Source of the DNA: Schistocephalus solidus
Taxonomy: Eukaryota > Platyhelminthes > Cestoda > Diphyllobothriidea > Diphyllobothriidae
DNA length: 64,000 nt
Reading direction: 5' to 3'
Assembly (NCBI GenBank): GCA_017591395.1
Contig: WEDG01005276.1
Location: 20,607 to 84,606, forward strand
Position 1 is the stretch's first letter. Each line of letters begins with the position of its first letter. The notes below the pieces were generated by a model. It saw only the letters and a list, made by a program, of their open reading frames with translations, was not told where the DNA came from and did no database searches. Below, piece by piece: positions 22,401-34,936 of the stretch. Position numbers and translations under genes: made by a program.

Positions 22401-25400
22401 GAAAAACTTACCGCGTGTTCCTATCTTGGTCACGAATCTTCTTCTCCATCTCAGCGTCAGTTAGCACTTCCACAACGGGGCTCCATTGATCGGCCTCGTT
22501 AGGACTTCGGAACACCACGTCCACTGTCGGAAGTGGAGACTCCCTGCAGAGATGTGAATTAAAAAATAGCAAGTGAGAACACAAGGATGCTTCAGGCCTG
22601 ACCAGTCTTACGTAAACCAACCCCATTCCGACCTGAGCTTTTTACACAGACTTACAATTTCCTTGGCAGAACATTCTGGCGAGCCATATTCCGCTTCTAA
22701 GGTTTGCGTCGGCGACATATGACCGAAATGCAGCCTTTAGTATATGGTTGCAGCTACGGACATAACCAGAGTACTAGCAGCTTTAATTTTTTATTGGCTC
22801 AGTGGGTGTGGTTTTTAAATGCCATGAACTTCCAGGGTAAAAGGAACGCAAAAAATTAGCTGGAAACAAAACAAAAATATGGTAGCAGCGACTAGTCGAA
22901 TGCCTATACCTAAATGATAACAAGTGAGAGCAAGTGTACGGGCACGAGTTGATGGAGTCTAGTAATATGTTATCAACACTGGTATTAGAAAAGGCGCCGT
23001 CTTCTATCCAACACTCTTTAAGAATAGCACAGTCTTGGCTGTGGTCACGAACTCCACGACTACATGCGCTTGCTGTTGGCACTGTGTCAGTTTGACTAGT
23101 GCGTTGTTTTGCCTGAGGCCTTCCTTAAAACGTCTCCTGCCGGACACCAGAGACCCTGAATTCAGGTGATTGGCCTGGCAATAAGTTCCGCCAATAGTAT
23201 CTCTCAGAGGTGGCGGGCAGACAAATTAGGTTGCTTTCTCTGCACTGACGCCGAGACGTCCCCGTCAAGCGTTGTGTGCACACTGAATACCGCACGTTCT
23301 GTCGAAATGTAACGGAAAACTTTGACCCATGAGATAATTATTGCATCTAGGCACGCATAGCAAGTATAATATTTAATAATAGTGGTGCATTTATGGGGTT
23401 CATAGAACCGCTATCTTTTTTTCAGGCTGGAGAAGGCATGTCGGGTCTCAAATTTAACTTACGTAAACGCATAGAGACGCTGGTGCCAGGCTAGCTGTCC
23501 ACGGATGCTGTAGGCCACGGCGGTCACAAATTCGCCACCGAGCCCAAGTTCAGCGCAAAGGCGAGCAGCAAATAGCTCTGGTGAGTTTGCGGGCTCTGAA
23601 AGATCCCATTCGAACTGGTCCACCAGTGACAGATTGCCCACGTGAATGTTTAACCGGATTATGACACGGGTATCGGTCTGCCCAACGAGAATATTTTCCA
23701 CTGAATGGGCTTCGACCTGTAACAAATAGCATAACCGCGAAGAAGGAATATAGATTACGATAAACTATATAGACTCGAATGCTTTATTTCGTGCGGGGCA
23801 TGACAAAATATGACTTTATATGAATAGGGCACTTAAGTAAAATAATACACCAACGGTTCGTCCGTCGCAGACTTTTGTAACCACCATTGTCCCGACGAGT
23901 AATAAAAACTTGCGCCTCGGTAAGGTTATAGAGAGGAAACTTTCGCTGTCACTTCCTCTAGTTTTCATGCGTCGGCGGCAAGAGGAGGCCAGAACCACAA
24001 GGGATGGACATGGAGTCAAGATTGCTATAAAGTTGCATTGAAAATGTTTTCCTTCAACTTGATCCTGAGGCCAGAGGATCTATAGGAAGTGACGGATCTC
24101 ATGCAATGTAAACAAATTCTTTTTAGATTACGAATGATTACTTATGTAGAATTGTAGTTATTATCTAGGAGCATAATCCAAAGATGTTTCAGACACACCG
24201 GGATGCCGACTTTTGAACGAACATCTTTTCAGATTCCTGAAAAAATCTTACTCGATAAAAATAAGTATGTTGGGAATGTCTACACCCACAATGAGTCAAC
24301 CTCACAGAAAAGCACGTGCGCCCGACAGCGTCCCCCATTGGCTGTGGCCACAGCGTTCCCATCAGATCTGATTGGTCCATATCCGCGAGAAGTCGCTCAA
24401 CTTTTCTGTATCTTCCTTTTGAAGTGGATTGGACAGAATATAACCCATCTGGACGGGCTGCCGTTTTTTAATACTTTCTCTTGGGCGATCGTGTTCTCGT
24501 TCTTTACTCTATTGAGCTTGGGACAACGGTCGGTCAAGCATACGCTTTGTGCGAATTCTAAGCATCAGGAAGGGTCATAACAGACTACTTAAACAATTGC
24601 GTTTTTTCTATGGTTTTCAATGTCCTTACAAATTCAAATATATTTTATAGAAAACATAAGCAAAAATATTATTATTTGTGTTCATTTGATAGCAAATCAC
24701 GTCTTCAAAATGTTCACCCGAAGTAAGTCTATATCTTGATTTTCAAAAATTTTAACAATTCCCAAATAATTTTGAGCCCGATCTGCTATTGTATTCGTTT
24801 TTTCATTCTGCAAGTTATGTCTTCCACGGAAGGCATACAATGCATTACTGTAACTTCTAAACAAGATGACATAGTGCTCATACAATTTTACAATGGATGT
24901 GGACTATACCATATACTTCGTGGGCGGCATTGATAAGCGTACAGATGCGATGCGGTTTGAATAGACATTGTACAGTTATAAAAATAACCCTTCTCGGGTG
25001 AAAAAATTTAAGAAGCGATTTGATATCAAATGAGTACAGGAAATAGTACTTTTGCTTATGTTTTCTGTAACATATATTTGAATTCGTAAGGGCATCGAAA
25101 ATAGATACAAAAATAAGACTCACGTAGTCTTTTTTATCCAGTGAATTTTTTCAAAAGCCGGCATCCTAGTGTGAAATATTTTAGGATTATGATCCTAGAA
25201 ATGTATATTACAATTCTAATTACATTCTCATTCGAAATCGAAAACGTAGTTTTAACATTTTGGATACCGTTGCATGAGATCGGTCACTAACTGTAGTTAG
25301 AGGCGAACATGCGAGTTCTGAGAAGCAGTTTAGGAGAAGATGCGACCGCTTGAACAAGAAGTTAATTGGCCTGACGTTTTGGATTCTCATTCGAACCCAT

Positions 25401-28400
25401 CCTCAGAGAAAGTGGCAGATAGAGGTGATAGACACAAGGTGCGCAGTATTTAAATTACGCAGTGGTCACGCGAGCGCATGTGTACTACGATTAACAGCGC
25501 TCGCGATCACCGCTGGGGAATCGTAATTGATTCGATGATGGCTAGGCCGTCCGCGTCCGAATCATAAATGCCCGTGATTTCATTATCCATATTGGATGTT
25601 GACGTGATAGCGACCCGGAAATTTGGCTCACGGTCATCGGGGGTGCTATTCGCCCGCACCCTTCCCACGTGGCTGATTCCCCTGCTCAGGTGATGCCTCG
25701 GCACGCTAGGGGAACGGGAGGTTATTGCGCTTGTTGATGGACTACGGGCTTAAGAACCATGACTCGTACAGATCACGCAGTTATCACCTTTTGCGAGAAT
25801 TTCGGCCTCGTGAAATTTGAAAATATGGCCGGATCACATCGAGTTAGCTACAACCTGAGAGCCCACTGCGATTGTCTGGTTGGAAAATGTCAGCCATCAA
25901 CCTCAGTCCCTTCTGTCTGTGCACCTGCCACGTGTTCAGGTATTTTGTTTCCCCAAAAAGGGCAACATCGGTATCTCAGTTTGCAGCTCACTCGACGTGA
26001 TCCGGCCATATTTAGGGACATCAAACATAATACTTGAAAACGTGACAATTGCACAGACACGAGGTTAGACCGCTGACAGTGTCCAACCAGACAATTGCAC
26101 TGAGAGGTGCACCGAAGGTCAATGCAGCTAAATCCTTAATGAACGCTTATTCCTCGTCACTACGAAACTACCCTTGCAGGTGGAAAGATCGCATACCCTA
26201 AAGTAAACCAGGGTACATCGCTGGACGTTGCGTGGCAAGAACACGGTTGGCTTTTATCTAGCAGGACTAAGTGAACTGCGTCCCGGACAAATAGATGGGA
26301 AGTGCGGTGGAGCTACAACGACGGAGACGACTTTAGGAATAACAGGGTCAGTGGCACGGTCAGCTCAACTACCATGAATTTTAGACCGCTGAATGGCATA
26401 ATGCGAACCTAAATGCGGAGAGCCAAAATACTACCAGGAGCAGTTTGGCGAAGAGACCAAGAACTTGACAATCAGATGCTGGTTTATAAAGGATTCAGCC
26501 AGCTATTGCATGTGTTGCGCTGAAAGGACGTGGTCGTTCCAGATTTATGAAACTCAATAAACTTCAAGAAGCATTATTTCTCCAAGACAATAAAACTAAG
26601 AAAGTTACGAAGTGATTTTCAAGGAGACAGGACAGTATCTACGAAATTACTACCTTTAATCGATTTCTATTATGGCCTGAAGCTATTAAACGCGGTGGCC
26701 AAAACAACTTGTCCGTTCTGACGTGAATTGCTGGAAAAAAGTGAGATCACAAGAATTTCAATGCTAGCAAGTCGGACACCTACAAACGAAGATCCGTAAG
26801 TTTTTAACAAGAATAATGTCCGTCCGAATAACAGAAAATTGCAACCAATCTTACCTGCTGTCGAATAGCCTGTGCGATAGCAGGGACAAAAGAGATTGGA
26901 TTCAAATCTAAGTCATCGCATAGTATTTCAGCAAACTGCTCCGGCGTTATCATTTGTTCGTATCGATTCCACGTGAAACAATCCCGAAGCTTCACGCCAT
27001 CAAATTCGATGTCCAGACGAATAGGGACGAGGTGTTCCGGTTGTATTGCATTCTCGTGATAAGCCACGGGGTCTGAGTCATCCAGGCAGATCGGAAAACT
27101 GGACACTTTGCTGCTTTGTTTGTCTACAGTGTCCAAAGATGCGAACAAAGATGTCCAAAGATGCAAACAATAATTGTGCATGTTGATAGGAGACAATAGA
27201 AAATGAGGAACTAACGGGGACGAGATCTGCCGATTGGGGTAGGGCAGGGGACCGAGTCCAGATGAAATGAGGTGTTTGGCACCGAGCTCACCCAGCGGCC
27301 GGACTCGCGCTTGGAAGTCTTCAATGGCGTGGACCCACTACCCAGTGAAACGTCAGAGATGATATTGTTCCCAGAAAGATTCAATGCGGTACCGGAAGCC
27401 AAGCCTCCCGCAGATGAGCCTATCCCCGAAAGATTGACAGAACCGGCACGCGTAATTGACCCATTGTTGCCAGTAGATTGAGCGGCATGTCCCATCATGG
27501 CTGTTCCGGTGCCCTGGAAAAGTAGGTTTACACAAAACAATTAGAAATGGGACTAAAATATGACAAACAAAGAAACAACCATTTGCAAGATTTACCTCGA
27601 ATGACTTGAAACGTTCTTCACTGCCAGCGATGAGCTCATCGACCTCGTAGGCCCGCAAGAGAGTGGCATTTATGGCAGTAATTGGTGTGGCAAGCCCTAC
27701 AAGGTAGACATTTTCCGTGAAAATTTAACAATCATATTTTTGTGCCATGTGTTTGCATGAAATGCTACTGTTCTTTTTGGAAACTAGAGTTATACCAGAG
27801 ACCACGTGGGAAACTCCTGGAGGTCAACTTATGTGCCAATCCTTAACAGTAGCATCATGAAGCCACAGAAAATCAAAGAAACACGTATCAATGTATTTTT
27901 TAGTTCCAACACTGAGTTTCTTATTAAACACATTTATGTACGAGAGCCGGATAGTTTGGCGGGTGTAACGATGCGATCTTTTAGTTGAACGTTTTCTTAA
28001 AGTTTGAAGTCGACCCTGACAACCTCTTTTTCGATGACTCGACTCCAAACGCGAGAGTTTGTGGCGAAATAATTGTGGTTCCACTGAGGACCTTGAGAAA
28101 CTGCTAGTAGAAATACAAAGTGAAGTGAATACATAACGAAGCTAAAATGGAACTTTACCCATGGCGATCAGTTTCTCGCGTTCTTCGGGGGTAGCCAGGC
28201 TTTTCCAGAGATTTGGGTACTTTTTCAAGAGTTCACCCCGGAAAAGGCGCATATATCGACCAACCTGCAAGTTGACAAACCAAGTCAGGCTTGAGAAGAT
28301 GTAGAAGCGATCACTGGAACAATAATTTTATGCGCCTGATGTTCCGGATTCCAGCTCTAACCCATCTTTGAAGACAGCATCTGATGCGGGTCTAAACTTA

Positions 28401-31349
28401 CTCTATGCCAAGGTGGAAAATTGAGCTTAATCTTGGTGATAGAAAAGATCATAAAATCACGCGACACCAGACATAAACTGAGCAAATCCTTATGCCGACT
28501 CTACATAAGTGACAAGCCGTGCAGTCGTGACTACCAGGACATTATCCCTAGTATTTCGTAGCTGATCCGGCTAGTCTTTTAGGAATTTTTAATCGCAGTA
28601 CACTGATTGTGTGTGGTAGGCCCCAAAGGTAGTTTTTTTTAATTTTGTCACTGTCAAGAACTTGTGAAATTTGGTTTGACCGAAATGAAACATAGACACA
28701 TCTGTGAAGCATGGCGCATAACGCACACAAATGTACCTTCTGTAAGGCTTATTGTGGTTAGATTAATCGAGCCCGATGAGATACTAGAGCCTAACTGGCT
28801 GTGCCTGTTATTATCTAGGGAGATGTTCAGTGAACAGCTTGATAAATCCATCCCTAGGCAGTCTAAAAGCACCAAACTGGACAACGTAGAAGCTGAAAGT
28901 TTGGTACATGCTGGAGTTCTGGCAACAGGCAAGGGCTGCCGCGCAATGAGGCTTTGAACGGCTCCAAATAGCCGTTGGCATTGTTTCTGGGAGATATGGA
29001 CAGATTCTGTGCCTAGTGCGACTTTTAAAAAGGACTAGTGTGTTAGTGAAACTAAACGCAAGGGCTACTATGTTCTTGAAAGTAATATTCGATTCGAATG
29101 AATCCCATCATGACCTAACTCTTGAAGTTTAAGAAACTATATTAGATATATTCAAATCGCTGCTCCGAATAGCCTGCAAAATAGCTGTCATTCCAAAATG
29201 CAACACCAACTTCTAATTTATAGAAAATTAATGCGGGAAACTGTTGTACAACACATTTAAAGGCAAACTTAATTGACGCAAGTAGCTGGGAAACAAAATG
29301 TGCTGACCCAACGAAGCAGGAACCTTTTCAAGCACAAGTTGTTAAACATCACTGAAAGCGGTAAAAAGACGCTCGACTAACATATAGTAAGACCAATAAC
29401 GCCCGAACTAATAGCCCCGGGACCAGACTCCAGAAATCTGAAGAGAACTGCTCCGGGGTCGTCACTGACCTTGTCCCCGCAGTTTGGCATCAGCCCGTGC
29501 GCATCCCATCAATCTCGTCTTGTCAGTACTAGTGAAAAACATGAAGACAACTCCATTCGTAACACAGTTGCAGTCAACATCCAAAACAATCTACCCGTCG
29601 CAGAGCCCATCCCCTTCTCTATACTGAATAGTCTGCAACTTTGTACTTCAGATGATGTTTAGGTTAAACTGAATTTTAGTTATCTTGGCCCACTGTAAGT
29701 CGTCCTATGGCACTAAACTCCCACCCACCATTCCTGGACCCTGCATCCCTCTTTAGAGGATTGTTCAAAACTCCACCTGAGAATCGAGGCCCGGAGACTG
29801 TCATCCTCCACTGAAGTGACGTATGGTTATGATATTAGCTAAGCTCATGGGTTAGGATTCCCAGTTCAGAGCGCTCAAAACAGATTCGGCCTTTTCCACC
29901 TTCCTTATGTATCTCAATGGGAAAAAGCAGGAGTAGCATACGAGGACGATTATTAGATCTTCAAAGGGTTTACTGCAAAAATTCATCGTAACTGAACACT
30001 AACTGCCGGATATGCTTTTGAAGTTAGCCATCTGGTACCGAAAGCGCTGAATTTTTTCTATCATTATAATGGCGTTATGGATTTAAAATTCAACTTCGGC
30101 ATTTTAATGAGCAAATTTTTAAAAAGTTTTTGGTCAAATTTTGAAATCAGAAGCAAAAATTTGCTTAACTGCAGGTTAGCTGTATCCTAGGTCGAATTCT
30201 GTTATGTAACAGACATATTCCAGCCTTAAAAAATACAGGCAGATCTTCGTACCGACCGGCTGCTTCAAAAACTCAGTTTTATTAAGTAGACCAGGATCTA
30301 TCGATACTTTAATGGGTGCACCTGAAACAAGCGAATCGGAACACCACTGTACGTGAGAGGTCGTAGAATTGACTTCGCGCGAATTTGGGACGCAGCAGCT
30401 ACCCCGCTTTGCTCGCCATGGAGTCGACAGAGCTGTTGATTAAAGCCATTAAAGTGGCCGACAAAAATAAGGCCACATATACGCGTATCACACATGTGAT
30501 AGCTCTCAACTCCATACCAAATAGTACATCCGGGCACATCGTTCAGAGTAGGACCAGAATTCACGGGTCATGGCTACCAGCGCTCTTAACTATTTAGTGA
30601 AAAAACGTACCGCTATCCTTCATATAACATACCATTGGCAAATTATACATAAGCTGCCTGCGAATGATGTTGAGCGCAGAAATGGCGCTTTAAGTCCGCT
30701 CTATTGCGGTTTACACTGCCCACTTCCAAGTGGAATCACCTGCATAATCTGCGGTCGTTCTGCATACCCAGGCGGCACTTAACAGGAACAGATTTTCTGA
30801 TATTAAGGTTCTATTCTCAAAATAACATATCTGGACGGGTAGAGAAACTGCAGACCTCAAGGCCGATTTGCACGATCTGTCCTCGATTACATTCACGAAA
30901 TCCCTCCAAAGGCTAAGCACACAGGTCAAAAAATGAGGCTTATTTCGTTCAGAGGTTAAAAGATTTTAAAACCAACCTTGAATCCTGAAGGTGTATAGAA
31001 AAAGGAACAATAAAGGAGTGATTTGTAAAATACGGAGTTTCGATGGAAATATTTCCACCATGCCGTATATGGCGGTAGCCGAGAGGAAAACTGTACACTC
31101 GTACAAGTCTCATCGATTTTTTAAGCTTATATTGGCGTGTCCCTACTATTTAAGCAATTATAATTGTAACAACTTTGACTCTATTTATAGACTCAAATGT
31201 AACTATCTTAAAAGGTAAGTAGCTAAAATTAGTTATAGGTAATGATAACTGTTATATGATAATACCTCAGAAGCCAGGTAAAAAAATTCCCCATCTGGTT
31301 GCAGCTGAAATTCAATGGGTTTTTCGCCATATCTAAACTCTAAAGCCAT
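19475..31349 (-). CDS. SMARCB1: SWI/SNF core subunit SNF5/INI1 (eight exons)
   Basis: Core subunit of SWI/SNF (BAF) chromatin remodellers; it contacts the nucleosome acidic patch. Minus-strand exons: 31349-31266, 28264-28159, 27696-27596, 27513-27216, 27123-26855, 23716-23463, 22543-22412 and 19514-19475. All introns are GT..AG, phases agree, and 1284 nt give 427 residues (human 385). Residues about 8-65 form the N-terminal winged-helix region ([15 protein letters not shown], then [20 protein letters not shown]). Residues about 98-165 are a Gly/Ser/Asn-rich insert absent from human SMARCB1. RPT1 starts near 228 ([29 protein letters not shown]) and RPT2 near 304 ([36 protein letters not shown]). 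The basic C-terminal helix is at about 399-420 ([18 protein letters not shown]), and the end NAQPNW is carried by a 40-nt last exon. The ATG at 31349 matches the family start and gives the expected length. It converges with TRAPPC5. Confidence 0.97.
19515..20049. other. SMARCB1 intron 7, part next to last exon
   Basis: Intronic sequence with no recognised repeat or ORF. The acceptor for the last exon, read on the minus strand, ends CTGCCTTAG at 19523-19515. Confidence 0.6.
20050..20345 (-). repeat. family Z tail fragment in SMARCB1 intron 7
   Basis: The segment CAAGCCACGGCTTTTAGTKCACCGTGAT (split here as CAAGCCACGGCTTTTAGT and CACCGTGAT) and its flanks match the Z2 tail at about 9147-9330 in the same orientation, with substantial divergence. 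It is an old solo fragment and shows that this family also reached the neighbouring gene. Confidence 0.65.
20346..22411. other. SMARCB1 intron 7, distal part
   Basis: No conserved ORF. A short perfect-arm hairpin (GGGAAAAC, three bases, GGTTTTCCC-type) lies at about 21073-21094. The rest appears unique and non-coding. The donor is GTAAG right after position 22412 on the minus strand. Confidence 0.5.
23717..25299. other. SMARCB1 intron 5, 3' half; nothing recognised
   Basis: AT-rich intronic DNA with short frames only. No repeat family was recognised. Confidence 0.5.
25300..25755 (-). mobile_element. Penelope-like element terminal remnant with hammerhead-like motif
   Basis: On the minus strand, a CTGAGGA box (25406-25400) is followed by a six-pair stem, GGGTTC (25398-25393) with GAATCC (25386-25381), then AAAACGTC (25380-25373). 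This layout matches the small hammerhead ribozymes carried by Penelope-like elements, CTGANGA, stem II, GAAA, ACGT, C. The invariant G at the start of GAAA reads A here, so self-cleavage is not expected. The flanking sequence to about 25755 holds a 65-codon frame with no clear domain. Assignment to Penelope-like elements rests on the motif and on memory of similar flatworm sequences. Confidence 0.5.
25756..26854. other. SMARCB1 intron 5, 5' half; nothing recognised
   Basis: Non-coding with short frames only. The intron donor is GTAAG immediately after 26855 on the minus strand. Confidence 0.5.
28265..31265. other. SMARCB1 intron 1
   Basis: A 3.0 kb intron with no convincing ORF or recognised repeat. 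Several frames of 60-97 codons occur on both strands and look random. The acceptor on the minus strand reads TTGCAG at 28270-28265. The donor is GTATTA after 31266. Confidence 0.6.
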
Positions 31350-31889
31350 TAAATTATGTGGGTGAACTGCACACAAATATTTGTATCTGGCACATTTTCA
31401 CACGCAGCGAAACAAATTAAGGAATGAGAGGAATCACAATCTCCACTGATGAGATATTAGTTTCTTTTTGATGTAGTTTCTTTGCTCGCATCCATACAAC
31501 CAGATTTATAACGGTAATTCACAGACGAATCCATAAATCCTATGGCGCGAATGTTCCTGCGACTACTTTGCTCAAAATCATGGGCTATTTCTAAGAAACC
31601 AATCATTTCTTTAACCAACAATACCAGTGACCACTAAAAAGAACGCCAATGGCACCAAAAAACCTTGCTTTTGCCGAAATAACTATGCAGAACTTGGATT
31701 CTGTGGCTCTTCCATTAGTTAACTCTGTGTTTTAAGTAGGATATGTTTGAGAGAGAGAGAGAGGGGGAATGCGCTTTATTTTGAAGTATCATTCAAAATT
31801 TTCAGCAAAAATATAAATGCGTACACTCACTAAGATAAAAGGATAAGTAAACATAATATGCAAGCACACGTAACAGGAACCCGATTCCT
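31350..31889. other. SMARCB1 5' flank with (GA)n tract
   Basis: Upstream of the SMARCB1 ATG. It contains a short GA repeat running into a G run at about 31749-31767. It presumably holds the promoter and 5' UTR. No specific element could be assigned. A retroelement begins near 31890. Confidence 0.45.
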
Positions 31890-33715
31890 GTTATGAGAAA
31901 CGATGACGGTTTCGAGATATCAGAAAATAAAAACAAAGCTGAACACTTTTCCCAGTTCTTTCAGTCGTTTTTCACTAGGAAAGCTATTTTTATTTCACCA
32001 TGTTACGAGACTACAGGAATGCCACTTATTCAGGATATGCTCTTTCAAGAAGCGGTGGTCTTTGAAGAACTAAAACGTCTGAAGGCATGCAAATCCCCTG
32101 GCAAAGCTACTCCTCGAAATTGCTCGAGAGCTGGCGAAAACGCTTTCGTTGCTGTGCCAGAAATCGTTCGTTACGGGAATTCTTCCTACCCACTGAAAAA
32201 CAGCCCACATCGCACCGCTTAACAAAAGTGGTAGTCGTGCATTTGCTACAAATTACAGGCCTGTCAGCCTGAACTCAATCTGTTGCAAGGTTATGGAGAA
32301 GGTTGTCAAAAAGGAATTGATGATTTATTTAGAAACCCGTAACCTCTTATCGACTGCATAATACGGCTTTCGTTGGTGGAAGATTCTGTGTTACGACCTT
32401 ACTTTATACGATGCAAAGCTGGACAAAAGCACTCGATGCAAACGAAACTGTGCATGTTGCCTACATTGATTTCCAGAAGGCCTTCGATAGTGTTCCACAC
32501 CAGCGTCTACTTCACAAGTTGAGAATGTTCGGTATTGCTGGCAAACTTCTTACTTGGATCAAGAATTTTCTCATCGGTCGTTCCCAAGTGGTCTGTGTAG
32601 GCTGATCGCGATCAAAGCGCACAATTATCAAAAGTGGAGTCCCACAAGGTTCAGTGCTCGGACCGATCCTATTTCGCTTGTTCATTAATGATTGTGTACA
32701 GGAATTGGACTGTAACTTTGCTATGTTTGCGGACGATATAAAAATCTGGAAAGTTTTCCACAATGCTGCTGATGCAGACAATTTCCAAGAAAATCTTCGT
32801 CGATTGGACGAGTGGTCCCGCAAATGGCTCTTGTCCTTCAACTCAAACAAATGCACCCTGCTACGTCTGGGAAATCGAAATCAGGTCACTGATATGTGAC
32901 CCTACTATTTGAACGGTTTGCCACTCCGAGAAGCACACACACACACAGAAGGATCTTGGAGTTTGGATGAAAGACAACCTGAAGCGTTCTACGCATAGTT
33001 CCAAGGCAGCTAATTTCGCCAATTCAATACTGTACGCTATCAAGTGGGCATTTAAAGTTTTCTATGAAGACTGCTTTTCTAAAGTCTTTGGTACATTTGT
33101 AAGGCCACATCTTGAATATGCGATCCAAGCCTGGTGACCGTGGACCCAATAGGACTACAATATGCTCGAAAGGGTGCAGCGGCGAGCCACAAAATTAGTA
33201 AGAGTTCAATCTGAACTGCCATATGAGATTTGTCTAAATAACCTAAAGCTCTATCCTCTGAGTTATAGGCAGTTGCACTGAGACTAGATAAAAACCTTCC
33301 GTATCGTGCTTGGCATGGATTGCGCCCTCCTATGTTGAGACTTTTTCCAACTTGCCACTACGAAAAATCTCCGAGGTCATCCATTCAAACTAAGTGCGCC
33401 CCACGTAAGATTGAATGTAAGGAAGTATTTTTTCACCAACCATGTCGTGGAACCGTTGAATAACCTACCTGAGGCGATTGTTATGTCCCAGTCTGTGTAT
33501 ACATTAAAACATCGGCTTGACATACATATGTTACAGCACCACGAAGACTATGTGACTACTTAACCTTAACAATATCAGTGTACCACGTAAACCTGCTAGC
33601 ATTCACTTGACTGTTACTTCTTGAATTTGCCTCTTATTCTTGCTACTTTTATGTAACAAATAGGGATTTCAAAGGCGTAAGCCTATTTTCCTCAAATACA
33701 CTGAACTGAACTGAA
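31890..33715 (+). mobile_element. CR1-like non-LTR element, family E (5'-truncated pseudogene)
   Basis: RT-only remnant on the plus strand. It begins in the region before the RT (HFSQFFQSFFTRK), has a damaged loading segment and then YRPVSLNSICCKVMEKVVKK (about 32245-32305). It continues with AYIDFQKAFDSVPHQRLLHKL (motif A, about 32462-32520), a SGVPQGSVLGPIL segment and MFADDIKIW (about 32724-32750). The C-terminal segment includes an R-P-H-L-E-Y-A motif and LKLYPLSYRQL. The 3' end carries a short ACTGAACTGA repeat at about 33702-33714, as is usual for CR1-type elements. Stops and frameshifts are numerous. A related 3' fragment lies on the minus strand at 60.48-61.07 kb. Confidence 0.85.
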
Positions 33716-34080
33716 AATCAAAGAGTCAAAAATGTACATCTAGCAGGGAGACAGTTCTAGTCTGAGCTTTTTTTATTTCAGTCTCTTCACGCGTAAGGTA
33801 GCGTGCTAGAAATGGCAAAACGGAGCGCTGGTATGCCGCTGTACGGCAGGCTATGCGGCGAACGCCTCGGCGCATCGGACGGGAAGACTTCACAGTGATC
33901 AGCTAAGAGTGGAGGGGGTGGGTTTAATCTTCATTGATTCGCCCAGCGAATTGTTTGACTGTCGTAAAGTGACGTTTTGCTATCAAATCCATTAAACAGT
34001 ATAAGAAACACCAGCAACAGAAGAGAGCATTCGGATAATACGTTTTAAAATTAAAAAATCCTTTTTAAGCAAGGCTGGAA
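33716..34080. other. unassigned sequence before Gypsy gag fragment
   Basis: No coding potential was recognised. A GC-rich stretch at about 33810-33890 differs in composition from its AT-rich surroundings and could be part of an LTR or leader belonging to the downstream gag remnant. Confidence 0.35.
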
Positions 34081-34480
34081 AAATCACAGTAGAGCAATAA
34101 ACAGGCAGTTGTTCAGGCAGTCACACAATGTCCACCGACCGACCAGCCGTGTGCCCAGCTTAAAGCCACCCTCCTACGCTTTAATAATGGGTCCGACCAT
34201 CAACTGTACCATCAACACATTCACGAGGAGTGTTTGGATGACCAGAAACCCACCAAACTCCTCAGAAGGATGCAAATACTTCGTTGTGAGCTGTATATTG
34301 ACGAAACATTATTTAGGCACATGTTCCTAGGGCTTCTGCCCACCGATGTTCAAACCATCCTGGCATCTGGCTATAAGGATCTCTCAGTTTCACGGCCAGC
34401 CGATATGGTGGACAGGATGTTGGAGGTTCAATGGTTCAAGCCGCTTTCCATTTCCCAGCTCTCCACTTCCCCCTAACGGA
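34081..34480 (+). mobile_element. Gypsy-like gag fragment
   Basis: Plus-strand frames give a short capsid-like segment with one frameshift near 34230. Its KPTKLLRRMQIL, DETLFRHMFLGLLPTDVQTI and DLSVSRPADMVDRMLEVQ blocks match the gag core seen in many flatworm Gypsy elements (from memory). Nothing downstream resembles pol. It is probably a fragment distinct from the Gypsy remnant at 14-16 kb. Confidence 0.7.
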
Positions 34481-34519
34481 GGTCTAATGAGCACCTTGTG
34501 ATGCAGATGGCTGCCATTA

Positions 34520-34706
34520 CGACAGAGATTTATTTATTGCCAGTTTACAGGCAAGATCAACAAAACATATACAGCAGAAGGTCAAGCTGACAGTAAAAAA
34601 AAACTCCTGGTCGTTTATTCAGGTAATTTCATGAGAAAAACTGCAGCTTTTTGAATAATTAAAGTTCACGACAGGGAAATGTTGACACAGGTGCCCGGTG
34701 AAGAAC
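34520..34706 (-). repeat. dispersed repeat tail, copy of 285-455
   Basis: Reverse complement of the tail at the left end of the window, including the TTTATTTATTGCCAG and GTGCCCGGTGAAGAAC ends, with moderate divergence. Confidence 0.7.
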
Positions 34707-34936
34707 TTCTTCATTCAGTGTTATGAATCTGGTATTCTGCGCCAGCGGGTATGTTGGCGAGCGGCTGTTCGCTGTCGACTGAGAAATAAGCCGATTGAAG
34801 TCTGCAGAGCCAGTTATATTGCCCTCAGCATGAAGTCCGCACAGGATTCAGAGTCCGTGAACACCGTCAGAACCAAAAAGCGCTTCCACAGAGTCAGCAC
34901 CCAAAAGTTTTGTAAGGTGTCCTGAATGGTCAAGGT

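Noticed and set aside
30298..30929. Several 70-88 codon frames upstream of SMARCB1 exon 2
   Set aside because: They lie inside SMARCB1 intron 1, overlap on both strands, lack domains and have no matching splice pattern.
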